Origin: Enterococcus columbae DSM 7374 = ATCC 51263
GTDB taxonomy: Bacteria > Bacillota > Bacilli > Lactobacillales > Enterococcaceae
Direction: 5' to 3'
Assembly: GCF_000406925.1 (NCBI RefSeq)
Contig: NZ_KE136352.1
Span: 16,823-80,822 of the forward strand
Length of the DNA stretch: 64,000 bases
Below are positions 1-9,663 of this stretch, piece by piece (positions within the stretch are counted from its first letter, which is position 1; each line of letters begins with the position of its first letter). The notes beneath the pieces are model-generated. The model ran no database searches, was not told where the DNA came from, and worked only from the letters and a program-made list of their open reading frames with translations. Both the position numbers and the translations under genes were made by a program.

Positions 1-3000
1 TTTCAGTATTCGTAATCACGAAGCCGTTTGTTACATCACCAGTCACTGCGCTAGTGTAACCTGTGATTGCCTCTTCCTTGACGGTGTAGGTAATTGCCTT
101 ACCTGCTTCGTCTTTAAGTGGCAAACCAGTAAAGGTGTAGCGCCAATTATTCGTAGCTGTAATATCTTGCGTAGCTACAACTTCTGGAGTGCTGTTATCC
201 ACACTGCTTAGCAAGTAAACCGTCGCCTTTAGATCTTTTACTTTATCTGCAGCTAAGGTTGTACCTGTTTCATCTTTCCAAAGCTTAGTTACCTGTACGC
301 TCGTTGTTTCTGCTTGTTTGTTAGTAACCACAAAATGATTTTGCGTTTGTTGTACCGTTGTCACGTAACCATCCAAGCTTTCTTCTTCAATACCGTACTT
401 GATTGTTTGGTTACCGTTTTTGATTGGTAGATTGGTAAAGGTATGACTTGCTTGATTTAAGGTTAAATCGATTGGTCCAGATACCTTCACACCATCAGCA
501 GTTAAATAAACAGTTGCACTCATTGGCGCAGGAATGGCATTACCAGTTTCATCTTGCCAAATTTTTTCTACAGTAATGGACTGTGTCGTTTGTTGGTTCG
601 TAATGGTAAATCCATTCGCCTTACTATAACTAGTCGTTGCTGTGTAATTCGTTGGTACAGTTTGTTCTTGTACCGTATATTTATTTGCTTCTAAATCTGT
701 TTTCACAACACCGCTAAATGTAGCTTGCCAATTGTTAGTAGCACTCAATTCCTTGGTTGCTACGACTTGATTATCTTTTAGCAATTGTGCAGTAATCGCA
801 CTAGTTGGTGGTGTTGAAAGCGTATTTCCCTCAGCATCTAACCATTGTTTGTGAACTGCTACATCGACCAATTGCGTATTCGTAAACGTAAAGCCTGTTT
901 TAGCAGAGCCAGTCTTTTCTGTGCGATAACCAGTTAAGGCTACTTCCTGCACATCATAGGTAATTGGCTCATTTTGCTCATCGACAGTTGGTAAGTTTGC
1001 AAAATTACCTTGCCAATTATCCTCAGCTGTTAAGGTGATTTGTTGGTTCGTCGCTTGATTATTTGCATACAATTGAAGCGTAACCTCGCTTGCTGCATCG
1101 CCTACCCAAACCTTCTTCACTGGAATCGTCATCACTTGTGTATTCGTTACTTTATAACCACTTGTCTGACTGCCAGTAATCGTTGATTGATAACCAGCTG
1201 GGGTTACTTCAGTCACTGTATAAGTAATTGCTTGTTTCGTTTGACGATCATAAGTTGGTAGCTCAGTAAAGCTAGCTTGCCAATCATTATCCGCACTTAA
1301 AGTAAGTTGCTTAGTCGTTGCTGCTTGATTTGCTAGTAACTTCACTGTTACGGCTGGACCAATCTTACCTCGCCAAACTTTCTCAACTGGTAAATTCATC
1401 AACTTAATATTAGTTACTTCAAAGCCGGCCGTAGTTGATTCAATTATTGGCTCTGCATAACCACTCACTTGATCTTCGGTAACACTATAGTTAATTTCTT
1501 GATCTTGCGCATTATATTTATCTACTTTAAAGGTATGCTGCCAATTATTCGCTGCAGTTAAGGTTGCGGTTAAAGCATCATGTACACCATCTTTTAAGTA
1601 AACTTTGGCTAATTGACCATCTCCACCTAACCATGTCTTATGAACAGTAATTGCTTTTTGTTCCGTATTGGTAATCACAAAGCCTGCCGTTGCCGATCCA
1701 GTGATTTCACTTCGATAGTTATCAGGAGTAGCTAACGTTTCTTTTACGCTATAACTAATTGTTTGTCCAGCTGCATCCACTTTAGGAACATTTTCAAATT
1801 TAGCTTGCCAATTATTTTCCTCATTTAAGGTAACGACTTTAGCAGTTGCTTGATTGTTAGCCAGCAATTGAACGGATACACTAGATAACGCTGTTCCATG
1901 CCAAACCTTCTTCACTGGGATTTGTCTATAAACCTCAGTATTTTGAACAACATAACCTTCTTTAGCATTACCTGTCACTTGGGTTTGATAATCCCCATCG
2001 ACTACTTCTTTTACCGTATAATTCATCGGTTGATTATTTTCATCGACAACAGGAACATTATCAATATATCCTTGCCAAGTATCTGCTTGGTTATTCAAAG
2101 CATTTTCACTAGTTAATGTAACGGTACCTTTAACTGTTTGGCCTTCAAGAAGCTGTAAGGTCACACTATCAGCTGGTGTACCTAGCCATTTCTTCGTCAT
2201 CTTAATACGATTAGCAATATTGGTAACTGTAAAGCCTTCTGCTAATTGACTAGCCGTTACTTCCATCGGTGTAATCGATGCTGTATCAGGTGCGATGACT
2301 GAGCGGTAACCATCAATTACCTCTTCTTCAATGCTGTAACTATATTTCTTACCATCAGCACTCGCGACTGGTAAATTAGAAACATTTGCTGTCCATTTTG
2401 TTGAATTGGTGGTATTCCATTTAATCGTTGCATTCTTGCCGATAGTTGCCACTAATACCTTACTTGTATCGGGTTCATTCGTTGCTTCATTTGCTGTTAA
2501 TAATCGGTTAGCAACTGGATTCGCTAATGTTGCATCTGTTGGAGCCGCTGTAGCTGACGCATCAGTCTCAAGCGTACGATAAATTTTTACAGTAGCATCC
2601 TCAGCTACACCACCTTGCCAGATTTTAGTTACTGGTAAAGTAATCTTGTCAATATTATTAAAGACAAACTTAGCAACAGTTGCATTCGTCGCATCGGTAT
2701 TTGCCGCTACTTCCTGGCCATCTTGAGCATAGCGTTTTACGGCAATATCATAAGCAGCATCACTTGGTACAGCTTCCTCTACTACATAATGATAGCTTTG
2801 GCCTAAATCATCCGTAGCTGGCAGATTTTCAAAACTACCTTGCCAAGGTGTTTTTTCTGTTCCTTCTTCATCTACTTTACCATCTAGTAATAAGGTAGAA
2901 ATAAAGGTTTTTTCATTATTAGAACCTACTCGATACAAATTAAATTGTGCAAGAGCGCCAGCTTGACTATTCACCTTCGACCAAATCTTCTGAACATCAA

Positions 3001-6000
3001 TTTTCCGAGCAACTTCTACAGTATATTGAATTGGCACATCTTTAGGATCAGTGTAAGTTTGATTCTTCAAGACTACATCGCGACCAGCGGGATCTTGAAT
3101 AGCCGGCCAGTTAAAGTTAAAATCACTTGTTCCAGAATCTCCACTTGCTTTACCAGTAAAATTACCCACAACTTTGCCATTCACTTGGTAACGTTGACCG
3201 TATGCTGCATTAGCTGGTACTTGAATATTCGCTATCCGAACTTCTAAGCTTGGTGTAACATGTAATACGTCATAGTACAAATCAGTAAATTTCGTATAAT
3301 TCTTAACCAGCTTCATCGTTACTTTAACGGATTGTTCGCTGACTTTTTCTACATTGGTAATCCTGAACAATTGATTACTTTCATCATTATTAATCGCAGA
3401 ATCAAGCGTTGCATTCACATTCTCTGGTAAAATCAAGCCATCTGGCACATTAAAGATTGCCGTAAAGGTACTCTGAACATCGCTCAATGCAATCGTTGAT
3501 AAATCACCTGGATACTTCTCAGCCAATCTAGTAATTTGATCCTTAATCGTTTGAGAAGCAAGGCGACCAGTATAGGTTAGACTTTCATCAGGATGCACTA
3601 ATTTTACTTTATCATAACCAGTGTCCGTGCCAATTAAAATATCGCCTAATAAATTACCCTTTACAGGAGCAACTGGACGAATGGTTGCCTGAATAGTTGA
3701 CTCATCATTAGATGCCTCATCTTTTCCTTCTGAATTTTGCAATGAATCCCATTCATAATTAAAGTCTTCATATTTTTCTTCTGTCTGATCTGGATTCAAG
3801 GTATAAGAATGTCCGATGAAATAGCCGACCACCTTACCAGATGTTGTATATTGACGATTTGATACAAGCTTACTTGGTACCTTCACCTTTGGAATAACTA
3901 CTGATAAGGTATCATTAGCTGCCGATACATCACGATGTAAATCAACAAATTTCGTATAGGAGCCACCATTTTGATTTTTCTTTAATTTCATCGTAATGAC
4001 AGCCTCAGTATCAGATGCTCGCGTTACATCGGCAATATAGAACAGATCATCGGCTCCTTGTAATTGAATCGTTTTTAGTTCGCTTTCAGCAGGTAAAATC
4101 AACCCATCAGCTAGTTTAAAGGTAGTGATAAAGCTGCTATCTACTTGACTCGTGTAAAGATTATTTACGGCCGCTTCATTGTCACCATGATCATGAACAT
4201 AGCCTTCTTTCAAATCATTGATTTCCGTCTTAATCCATTCAACATTTAGTGTACCTTGGTAGTTAATCAAGGCTCCTTCTGTCTCATCTAGATAAACGGA
4301 TTGAATCTTGTTGGTTTCGTAGTCAACTGAATTATCCTCTTTCACTTGTCCTACAGACATATCCCCAAGTAATGAAACAGATATCGGTGTATTATATGTG
4401 TAGCTAACTGATGCTGTAGCAGTAGAACTCGCATCTGCTCCTGATGGATCCTGCGTTGGCGTTAAGCTGAAGCGATAATTTGTCGCTGCACTGTTAGTCC
4501 CTACGATTAAACTTGGTGTACCTGTAATATCTAATGTAGCACTAATATTTTCACCATTCGTTTTTCCATCAACAAGCATTAAGCCATCTACACTGATTGC
4601 TAGTTCATTTGACTGATTATCTACAGCATGAACTGTTGATGGTTGAAATAGACGGGTAAGCGCCGTCAATGGATTAACTGATGCTGTAGCTTCAGTGGTA
4701 GTAGATGGTTGTATGCGTTCCTTCAATTCAGCATAGTTTGTAATCGCTGGATTCATCGTAATATTGACTAAAACCTCATTACCATTCATCGTTGTTGTAG
4801 ATTCGAAAGCTGCGTTCAAACCACTGACTTTGATTTTATCGCTACTAGGCGCTTGAAACTTAGATGGAATTGTTAATTTGACCGTATATTTAAAATTACT
4901 TGCTTGAATCAAAATATCTTGATCTGCTTTATCTGGATACTTATCTTTCAGAGCTAATAGTTCATTTACCAGATTGGTTAAATCAAGCTTAGCATTTAGT
5001 TGCGCATCATCTTCATGATTAACCATTTCAACCTGACTACTTGCTTGGATCTCTTTTCCATATAAATCAGCTGGTAATTGGGTAGTAGTTGTTTCTGTCG
5101 GAATAGCTGAATCTGCTTGCCAACCAAGATAGTAGGTTGTATCAGCCGTAATCGCTGGATTTTCGCCTTCCACTTGCCCAAAAATATCTGTATAATCATC
5201 AAAACGAATCGAATCCGTCCGATTAGGTTGTTTGTACCAATAATAATTAATGACTCCCGTCCAATAATTTTCTACGCCATACAATTTTTGGACAAATTTT
5301 GTTGCCTTAGCATTCGTTGGCGTTAATTGATTGTGATCAAGTCCACCTAATAACTCTCTAAACGCTTGATTATAAGTTGCTTTTTGCTTAAGAACAGCTA
5401 CCTCGCCCTTATTACTATCCACTTGGATATCAAAGATGGTTGGATTGGTTCTAAAGATAGAATCGGTACTAAATACCCCTCCATTTGCTGAGAACTTCAC
5501 CGTATAATATTCAAGGTCATACTGTGCATATAGGTCAATTTGTGACTGCCCCTCAGTAAAGTTGACTGTCTCTGCCGGTTGAATCGGTGCAGTCTGGCCG
5601 GCTGGATCGGTGGTCCAATATTTAAAGATTTTTCCTGGAACCTTAAAGCCAGCCTTTTGTTCAACAATGGTGTGATAGTCTACAACACTTGCATTTGTTG
5701 CCGTTTGATCAATAGCCGATAGATAAGTTTGGTCATCCGTCGCATTGTTGTGATAAACCACCATTTTTGAATCCCATTTGGCATAAACATTCAAATCTTG
5801 AGTAATCGCATCAGCTTCATTAAAGGCGTGCTCTACGCCTTGACTATCTTTGTAAAACCAACCTAAAAAGGCTACACCATTAGCATCCACAGGCGTACCA
5901 AGCGTTGTATTTCCCTCAACGTCGGATAGATGATAATTACGAATCGTTCGCAGCGTTTTATCAGCAGTCGAACCATCAGCAAAGGTCGCGTCACTATTAT

Positions 6001-7906
6001 TTAAGGTCACCTTCACCTTAGCCGCTGGTGTCCAGACACGTTTTTTACCATCATTTGTTGCTTTTGCTACATTATAAGTATAAGTTGCTGTATTCTCTGC
6101 ATTTGGTAACGTTAATTGATTGATGCTTGCATCCTTTAGGGTGAATAAGGTAAGACGTTCATTTCCATTTTCACTACCGTTAGTTGGTGTATTCCCTACA
6201 CTTGGATTATTGACATTCCATACCCATTTATACGCGCCACCTACAACAATCGTCGGATTCGTCGTTCCTGGATTGGCACCAATACTATCCCCAGGCGAGC
6301 TCATTGCTGTATTATATACACTATCGCCGGAAAATTTAAAACGAATGGTATTGGTGGTATCATAGCTCATGTAATTGGCACCCATCGCAGCACTACCTGC
6401 ATTGTTCACGTTAATAGTTGAATCAATTACATCTACACTGGCTTTAGCTAAATTATAACCACCACGGCCTTTAGCATTTTGTAAATTAAACGTAGAACGA
6501 ATAATCCTTGAAGGTGTACCAATTTGCGCAGCTGAACTTGAATGACTAATTAATGCAGAAAACATATATCGTCCATTACCATCAAAGGTGACATTGGAAT
6601 CTTCAATAGTAAACGGTCCGTTAAAGGTAACCCCCTGATTTGTAGAAAATTTAGCCGGACTAACATAGAGAAAATCAGATTGCTTAATCTGATAGGCACC
6701 AACGGAGTACCACATATTCTTGGTAGTATACTTAACATTTTCAAGATTCCAGGTGCCTGATCCAGTTCTACCATAACCGTTAGCATCATTAACTGCTTCA
6801 ATATTGACCGTGGCATTTTTAATCAGCTTACTATTATAATTAAAAGGTGAAGCTGAGTCAGTTGATTCAATCACTAGTGACTGACGATCATCAGTTGAAC
6901 CTTCTAACGTCTTAGCACTACCATAATCCAACCCCATCCGATTTTTACTCAACGTATAGTGGCCATCTGATATTTGGGCGTTATCTCTAAATGCTAACGC
7001 ACGATTAAAGTATTTCATCGTTAAGGTTGCCTGATTAGAGGTTTGAAGCTTAGCCGTACTTTTCAATAGAATACCATCAAAAACATTCGTTGCTGATGTA
7101 TTATAATTTGTATCAGTTAACGAACCAGTAATGGTAGTATCGCCAGCAATATCTAAAGTAATCGCTTTAGCGATAACCACTCCTTCTGCCAACGCATCAT
7201 TTTTGAAATTTCCTTGAATATGAATAACATCACCGGCTACCGCTGCTGTCACTGCGGCATTTAGTGTTTGATAAAGTGTATCTTCATTTGTATTCAACCA
7301 AATCTTGCCATCAGTTTGAGCGTCAAGCTCGGTTACAATAGCGTAGATTGAAAATTCATTTGCCTGAATGGTTACTTGTCCTGTTTTTGAATTGTGACTG
7401 ATAATTTGAGCGGTCTCGGCTTTTCCGTTACGATTAGATAAGTGATAAGCAGTTAATCGAGTTGCTTGCTTAAAAGCAGGATTCGTAATAGTGACTAACA
7501 CATTTTCCTTAGGCTCAAGATGATTTGCTTCATTCGTATGAAAATTAAAATCGTAAGCAACCACTTGTTTAGCAGCTACCTTATTGTCTAACTTGCGAAT
7601 ACTATCTAACACTTGATTTTTGGGTACATCCGTTACCGCCAAATCGACATCATCCGGAAAAGCATCCTGTGATCCCAACACATTGATTTTCTCGTCTTCG
7701 TTCATTTTCTTCTCAATTAATTGAGAATTCGATGATTGATTTTGCTTATTTTTTATCGTATGAACCGATAATAAGCTGGCTGTATTTTTATTAGCTGAAT
7801 GTGTAGTAGATAAATCACTGACATTCATCGACCAGCCCTTTTGCAAAACGAATAGCAAGACCAACACCGAAAAAATAACGAATAAGATTTTATTCATCTT
7901 TTTCAT
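1..7906 (-). CDS. Giant secreted Cna_B-repeat surface adhesin (C-terminus beyond window)
   Basis: The minus-strand frame stays open from ATG 7906 to the window edge, giving at least 2,635 residues. AGGAG lies 7-8 nt upstream of the start. Residues 1-27 form a signal peptide. Residues about 195-525 look like a right-handed beta-helix (pectate-lyase-like). Residues about 640-930 carry InlB/Listeria-Bacteroides-type modules (FLGWFY, VYAKW, YYLGW). Three related modules near residues 1005, 1257 and 1485 are about 230 residues apart (LADGLILP, VPDGLILP). From about residue 1629 there are ten Cna_B-like domains, each opening with a V-K-W motif and ending in NTE, NTQ or a variant, the signature of intramolecular isopeptide domains. 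An LPXTG anchor is expected but lies outside the window. The role in host adhesion is inferred from architecture. A hairpin terminator belonging to the upstream gene makes this its own transcript. Confidence 0.85.
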   Translation of the reverse strand, partial: MKKMNKILFVIFSVLVLLFVLQKGWSMNVSDLSTTHSANKNTASLLSVHTIKNKQNQSSNSQLIEKKMNEDEKINVLGSQDAFPDDVDLAVTDVPKNQVLDSIRKLDNKVAAKQVVAYDFNFHTNEANHLEPKENVLVTITNPAFKQATRLTAYHLSNRNGKAETAQIISHNSKTGQVTIQANEFSIYAIVTELDAQTDGKIWLNTNEDTLYQTLNAAVTAAVAGDVIHIQGNFKNDALAEGVVIAKAITLDIAGDTTITGSLTDTNYNTSATNVFDGILLKSTAKLQTSNQATLTMKYFNRALAFRDNAQISDGHYTLSKNRMGLDYGSAKTLEGSTDDRQSLVIESTDSASPFNYNSKLIKNATVNIEAVNDANGYGRTGSGTWNLENVKYTTKNMWYSVGAYQIKQSDFLYVSPAKFSTNQGVTFNGPFTIEDSNVTFDGNGRYMFSALISHSSSAAQIGTPSRIIRSTFNLQNAKGRGGYNLAKASVDVIDSTINVNNAGSAAMGANYMSYDTTNTIRFKFSGDSVYNTAMSSPGDSIGANPGTTNPTIVVGGAYKWVWNVNNPSVGNTPTNGSENGNERLTLFTLKDASINQLTLPNAENTATYTYNVAKATNDGKKRVWTPAAKVKVTLNNSDATFADGSTADKTLRTIRNYHLSDVEGNTTLGTPVDANGVAFLGWFYKDSQGVEHAFNEADAITQDLNVYAKWDSKMVVYHNNATDDQTYLSAIDQTATNASVVDYHTIVEQKAGFKVPGKIFKYWTTDPAGQTAPIQPAETVNFTEGQSQIDLYAQYDLEYYTVKFSANGGVFSTDSIFRTNPTIFDIQVDSNKGEVAVLKQKATYNQAFRELLGGLDHNQLTPTNAKATKFVQKLYGVENYWTGVINYYWYKQPNRTDSIRFDDYTDIFGQVEGENPAITADTTYYLGWQADSAIPTETTTTQLPADLYGKEIQASSQVEMVNHEDDAQLNAKLDLTNLVNELLALKDKYPDKADQDILIQASNFKYTVKLTIPSKFQAPSSDKIKVSGLNAAFESTTTMNGNEVLVNITMNPAITNYAELKERIQPSTTTEATASVNPLTALTRLFQPSTVHAVDNQSNELAISVDGLMLVDGKTNGENISATLDITGTPSLIVGTNSAATNYRFSLTPTQDPSGADASSTATASVSYTYNTPISVSLLGDMSVGQVKEDNSVDYETNKIQSVYLDETEGALINYQGTLNVEWIKTEINDLKEGYVHDHGDNEAAVNNLYTSQVDSSFITTFKLADGLILPAESELKTIQLQGADDLFYIADVTRASDTEAVITMKLKKNQNGGSYTKFVDLHRDVSAANDTLSVVIPKVKVPSKLVSNRQYTTSGKVVGYFIGHSYTLNPDQTEEKYEDFNYEWDSLQNSEGKDEASNDESTIQATIRPVAPVKGNLLGDILIGTDTGYDKVKLVHPDESLTYTGRLASQTIKDQITRLAEKYPGDLSTIALSDVQSTFTAIFNVPDGLILPENVNATLDSAINNDESNQLFRITNVEKVSEQSVKVTMKLVKNYTKFTDLYYDVLHVTPSLEVRIANIQVPANAAYGQRYQVNGKVVGNFTGKASGDSGTSDFNFNWPAIQDPAGRDVVLKNQTYTDPKDVPIQYTVEVARKIDVQKIWSKVNSQAGALAQFNLYRVGSNNEKTFISTLLLDGKVDEEGTEKTPWQGSFENLPATDDLGQSYHYVVEEAVPSDAAYDIAVKRYAQDGQEVAANTDATNATVAKFVFNNIDKITLPVTKIWQGGVAEDATVKIYRTLETDASATAAPTDATLANPVANRLLTANEATNEPDTSKVLVATIGKNATIKWNTTNSTKWTANVSNLPVASADGKKYSYSIEEEVIDGYRSVIAPDTASITPMEVTASQLAEGFTVTNIANRIKMTKKWLGTPADSVTLQLLEGQTVKGTVTLTSENALNNQADTWQGYIDNVPVVDENNQPMNYTVKEVVDGDYQTQVTGNAKEGYVVQNTEVYRQIPVKKVWHGTALSSVSVQLLANNQATAKVVTLNEENNWQAKFENVPKVDAAGQTISYSVKETLATPDNYRSEITGSATAGFVITNTEQKAITVHKTWLGGDGQLAKVYLKDGVHDALTATLTAANNWQHTFKVDKYNAQDQEINYSVTEDQVSGYAEPIIESTTAGFEVTNIKLMNLPVEKVWRGKIGPAVTVKLLANQAATTKQLTLSADNDWQASFTELPTYDRQTKQAITYTVTEVTPAGYQSTITGSQTSGYKVTNTQVMTIPVKKVWVGDAASEVTLQLYANNQATNQQITLTAEDNWQGNFANLPTVDEQNEPITYDVQEVALTGYRTEKTGSAKTGFTFTNTQLVDVAVHKQWLDAEGNTLSTPPTSAITAQLLKDNQVVATKELSATNNWQATFSGVVKTDLEANKYTVQEQTVPTNYTATTSYSKANGFTITNQQTTQSITVEKIWQDETGNAIPAPMSATVYLTADGVKVSGPIDLTLNQASHTFTNLPIKNGNQTIKYGIEEESLDGYVTTVQQTQNHFVVTNKQAETTSVQVTKLWKDETGTTLAADKVKDLKATVYLLSSVDNSTPEVVATQDITATNNWRYTFTGLPLKDEAGKAITYTVKEEAITGYTSAVTGDVTNGFVITNTE

Positions 7907-8277
7907 CCTTACTACTCCTCTCTATTTTTTCAATATGAGATTGCCTTCTCTCACCCTTAATGATAAATCTAACAGCTTTTAATAGCAAATCCATACGTTT
8001 ACATACATAACTAAAATCTGTTTTTTTAAAATAGGAGATAGTCGTATAATAATAACAAAAAATATTATCAAGTAAAAATGAAAACTGATTTTTAACAGCC
8101 TGCTATTATGTTTTAGAGTATAAAATAATTTCTCTTTTTAATTAAATAAACTAAAATTATTAGTTTCTCCATTTACTCCCAATTTAGGTTGAAACTTTGT
8201 AAACCTTTCTGATAATTTAGATGATTGATGCATCATCTTCATTCGTACTTTTTAAAAAATGATTAAAAAACTGTAAA
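7907..8277. other. AT-rich intergenic region upstream of the adhesin
   Basis: This 371-base gap holds the ribosome binding site of the adhesin and presumably its promoter on the minus strand. Several TATAAT-like hexamers occur in very AT-rich DNA and I could not pick one with a convincing -35 partner. No supported reading frame or RNA gene was seen. Confidence 0.5.
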
Positions 8278-8330
8278 AAGACTGCCGAATCTTTCAATAG
8301 CTTTTTCCCATTAAAAGATTTAGCAGTCTT
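8278..8330 (-). terminator. Rho-independent terminator of the small gene at 8369-8683
   Basis: On the minus strand an imperfect stem (AAGACTGCTAAATCT paired with AGATTCGGCAGTCTT) is followed by a T-rich tract. It lies just downstream of the stop of the 104-residue gene and separates it from the adhesin. Confidence 0.8.
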
Positions 8331-8368
8331 GATTTTCTCTATTAGTAGTTTAACATATCGCTTCTGCA

Positions 8369-8683
8369 CTAATCATGCACAACAGCTTGAAACTCTAGCA
8401 ATAATTGCTGGAAAGCTTGGTCCAAGGTTTCGGCATGATGGGTGCGATCATAACGTAAAATCGGAGTTACCTCCAAGTCCAGTAAACTTTCTGCGATTGG
8501 CTGACCGTCTTTTAGCGTTACAATAATTCGGGGATGATAATTCTTTTCACCACACGGACCTAACACCGACTTACTAAGCTCAAATTCAGTAGCACTCAAC
8601 GCTTGCAGACGATAAATTTTTCCTTGAATCGTTTGACTTTGATTTTGCCAATTCGTTAACACCTCTTGCCATAACTCGTTCAT
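8369..8683 (-). CDS. Conserved-looking small protein of unknown function (104 aa)
   Basis: I do not recognise this protein. It is soluble, with no signal peptide or membrane segment. It starts with a Trp- and Gln-rich stretch (MNELWQEVLTNWQNQ) and has a central segment with a lone Cys (VLGPCGEKNYHP) and a C-terminal helical segment. AAGGAG sits a normal distance before ATG 8683, and a terminator follows the stop, so it looks like a real monocistronic gene. It is divergent from the ABC ATPase at 8807, with about 120 bases between them for both promoters. Confidence 0.6.
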   Translation of the reverse strand: MNELWQEVLTNWQNQSQTIQGKIYRLQALSATEFELSKSVLGPCGEKNYHPRIIVTLKDGQPIAESLLDLEVTPILRYDRTHHAETLDQAFQQLLLEFQAVVHD

Positions 8684-8806
8684 CTAAATCACTCCTTTTG
8701 ACCTTTTCTTTTATTATAACCAAGATAGGTAGCCAAGACCATTGCAATCTGGAATAAATGCGCTATACTAAATCGAAAAAGTGCCTGGAAACGAGGAGGA
8801 TGAAAA

Positions 8807-9583
8807 ATGGTTATTGATTTTCAAAATGTTGATTTTATCCGGAATCAGCAAAAGCTACTCACGCAGATTAATTGGCAGGTGAAAAGTGGAGAGCACTGGG
8901 GAATTTTAGGTTTGAATGGTGCTGGAAAATCCTTGCTATTACAGCTGATTACTGGAAATTTATGGCCCTCAAGCGGCAAACTAACTGTACTTGGAGAAGT
9001 CTTTGGTCAAACTTCAATTCCTGAATTAAATCAGCGTATCGGCTGGGTAACTAGTTTATTACAACAGCGTATTCCTCAGCATGAAGTGGCTGAAAAAATT
9101 GTGTTGTCTGGTAAGTTTGCTAGCTTTGGGATCTATCAAGACTACCAAGCAAGTGATTTAGCTCAAGCCAAAGCACAATTAGAACAGCTTCAGGTCGCCC
9201 ATGTGATTGGTCAGCCCTTTGGTATTTTATCGCAAGGACAAAAGCAATTGGTCTTAATTGCTCGAGCGTTAATGGCTAATCCTGAATTATTAATCTTGGA
9301 TGAACCATGCAATGGCCTGGATTTATTTGCTAGAGAAGATTTATTAAAACAAATCAATCAGCTACTCTTAGCCCAAGGTGGACCAACCTTACTTTATGTC
9401 ACTCATCATACAGAAGAGTTACCTCAAGCGCTCAACCACCTACTGATGCTAAAGAATGGTCAGATTTTTGCTAAAGGAGCTACGCAACAATTATTAACTT
9501 ATGAAAAGCTACAAAATTTTTATCAACGTGAGATTCAATTACTTCCCTTAGCGGATCATCGAATCGCTGTTTTACCAAAATAA
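8807..9583 (+). CDS. Stand-alone ABC transporter ATP-binding protein (YlmA/ModF-like)
   Basis: This is a 258-residue ABC nucleotide-binding protein. Visible motifs are Walker A (GLNGAGKS, about residues 35-42), an ABC signature variant (LSQGQKQ, about 141-147), Walker B with catalytic Glu (LLILDEP) and the switch histidine (VTHHTEE). The start follows GAGGAGG. No permease or binding protein is encoded next to it, and a strong terminator closes the gene. Lone ATPases of this type (YlmA in Bacillus, ModF-like in others) have no settled function. The divergent signature (LSQGQ rather than LSGGQ) is common in that group. Substrate unknown. Confidence 0.8.
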   Translation: MVIDFQNVDFIRNQQKLLTQINWQVKSGEHWGILGLNGAGKSLLLQLITGNLWPSSGKLTVLGEVFGQTSIPELNQRIGWVTSLLQQRIPQHEVAEKIVLSGKFASFGIYQDYQASDLAQAKAQLEQLQVAHVIGQPFGILSQGQKQLVLIARALMANPELLILDEPCNGLDLFAREDLLKQINQLLLAQGGPTLLYVTHHTEELPQALNHLLMLKNGQIFAKGATQQLLTYEKLQNFYQREIQLLPLADHRIAVLPK

Positions 9584-9586
9584 TGC

Positions 9587-9636
9587 AAAAATCCAGCAAA
9601 TCTTGTCTAATGGCTAAGACTTGCTGGATTTTTTAT
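9587..9636. terminator. Bidirectional terminator between the ABC ATPase and brnQ
   Basis: AAATCCAGCAAATCTT pairs with AAGACTTGCTGGATTT, with a T-run on the plus side and an A-run on the left that serves the opposite strand. It lies between convergent genes and can end both transcripts. Confidence 0.85.
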
Positions 9637-9663
9637 TGCTTTTTTTTACTTTTGCTTGAAAAG

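Noticed and set aside
1898-6816. Several short open frames on both strands within the adhesin region
   Set aside because: They lie in other frames of one long uninterrupted coding frame with clear repeat domains, and their products resemble no protein.
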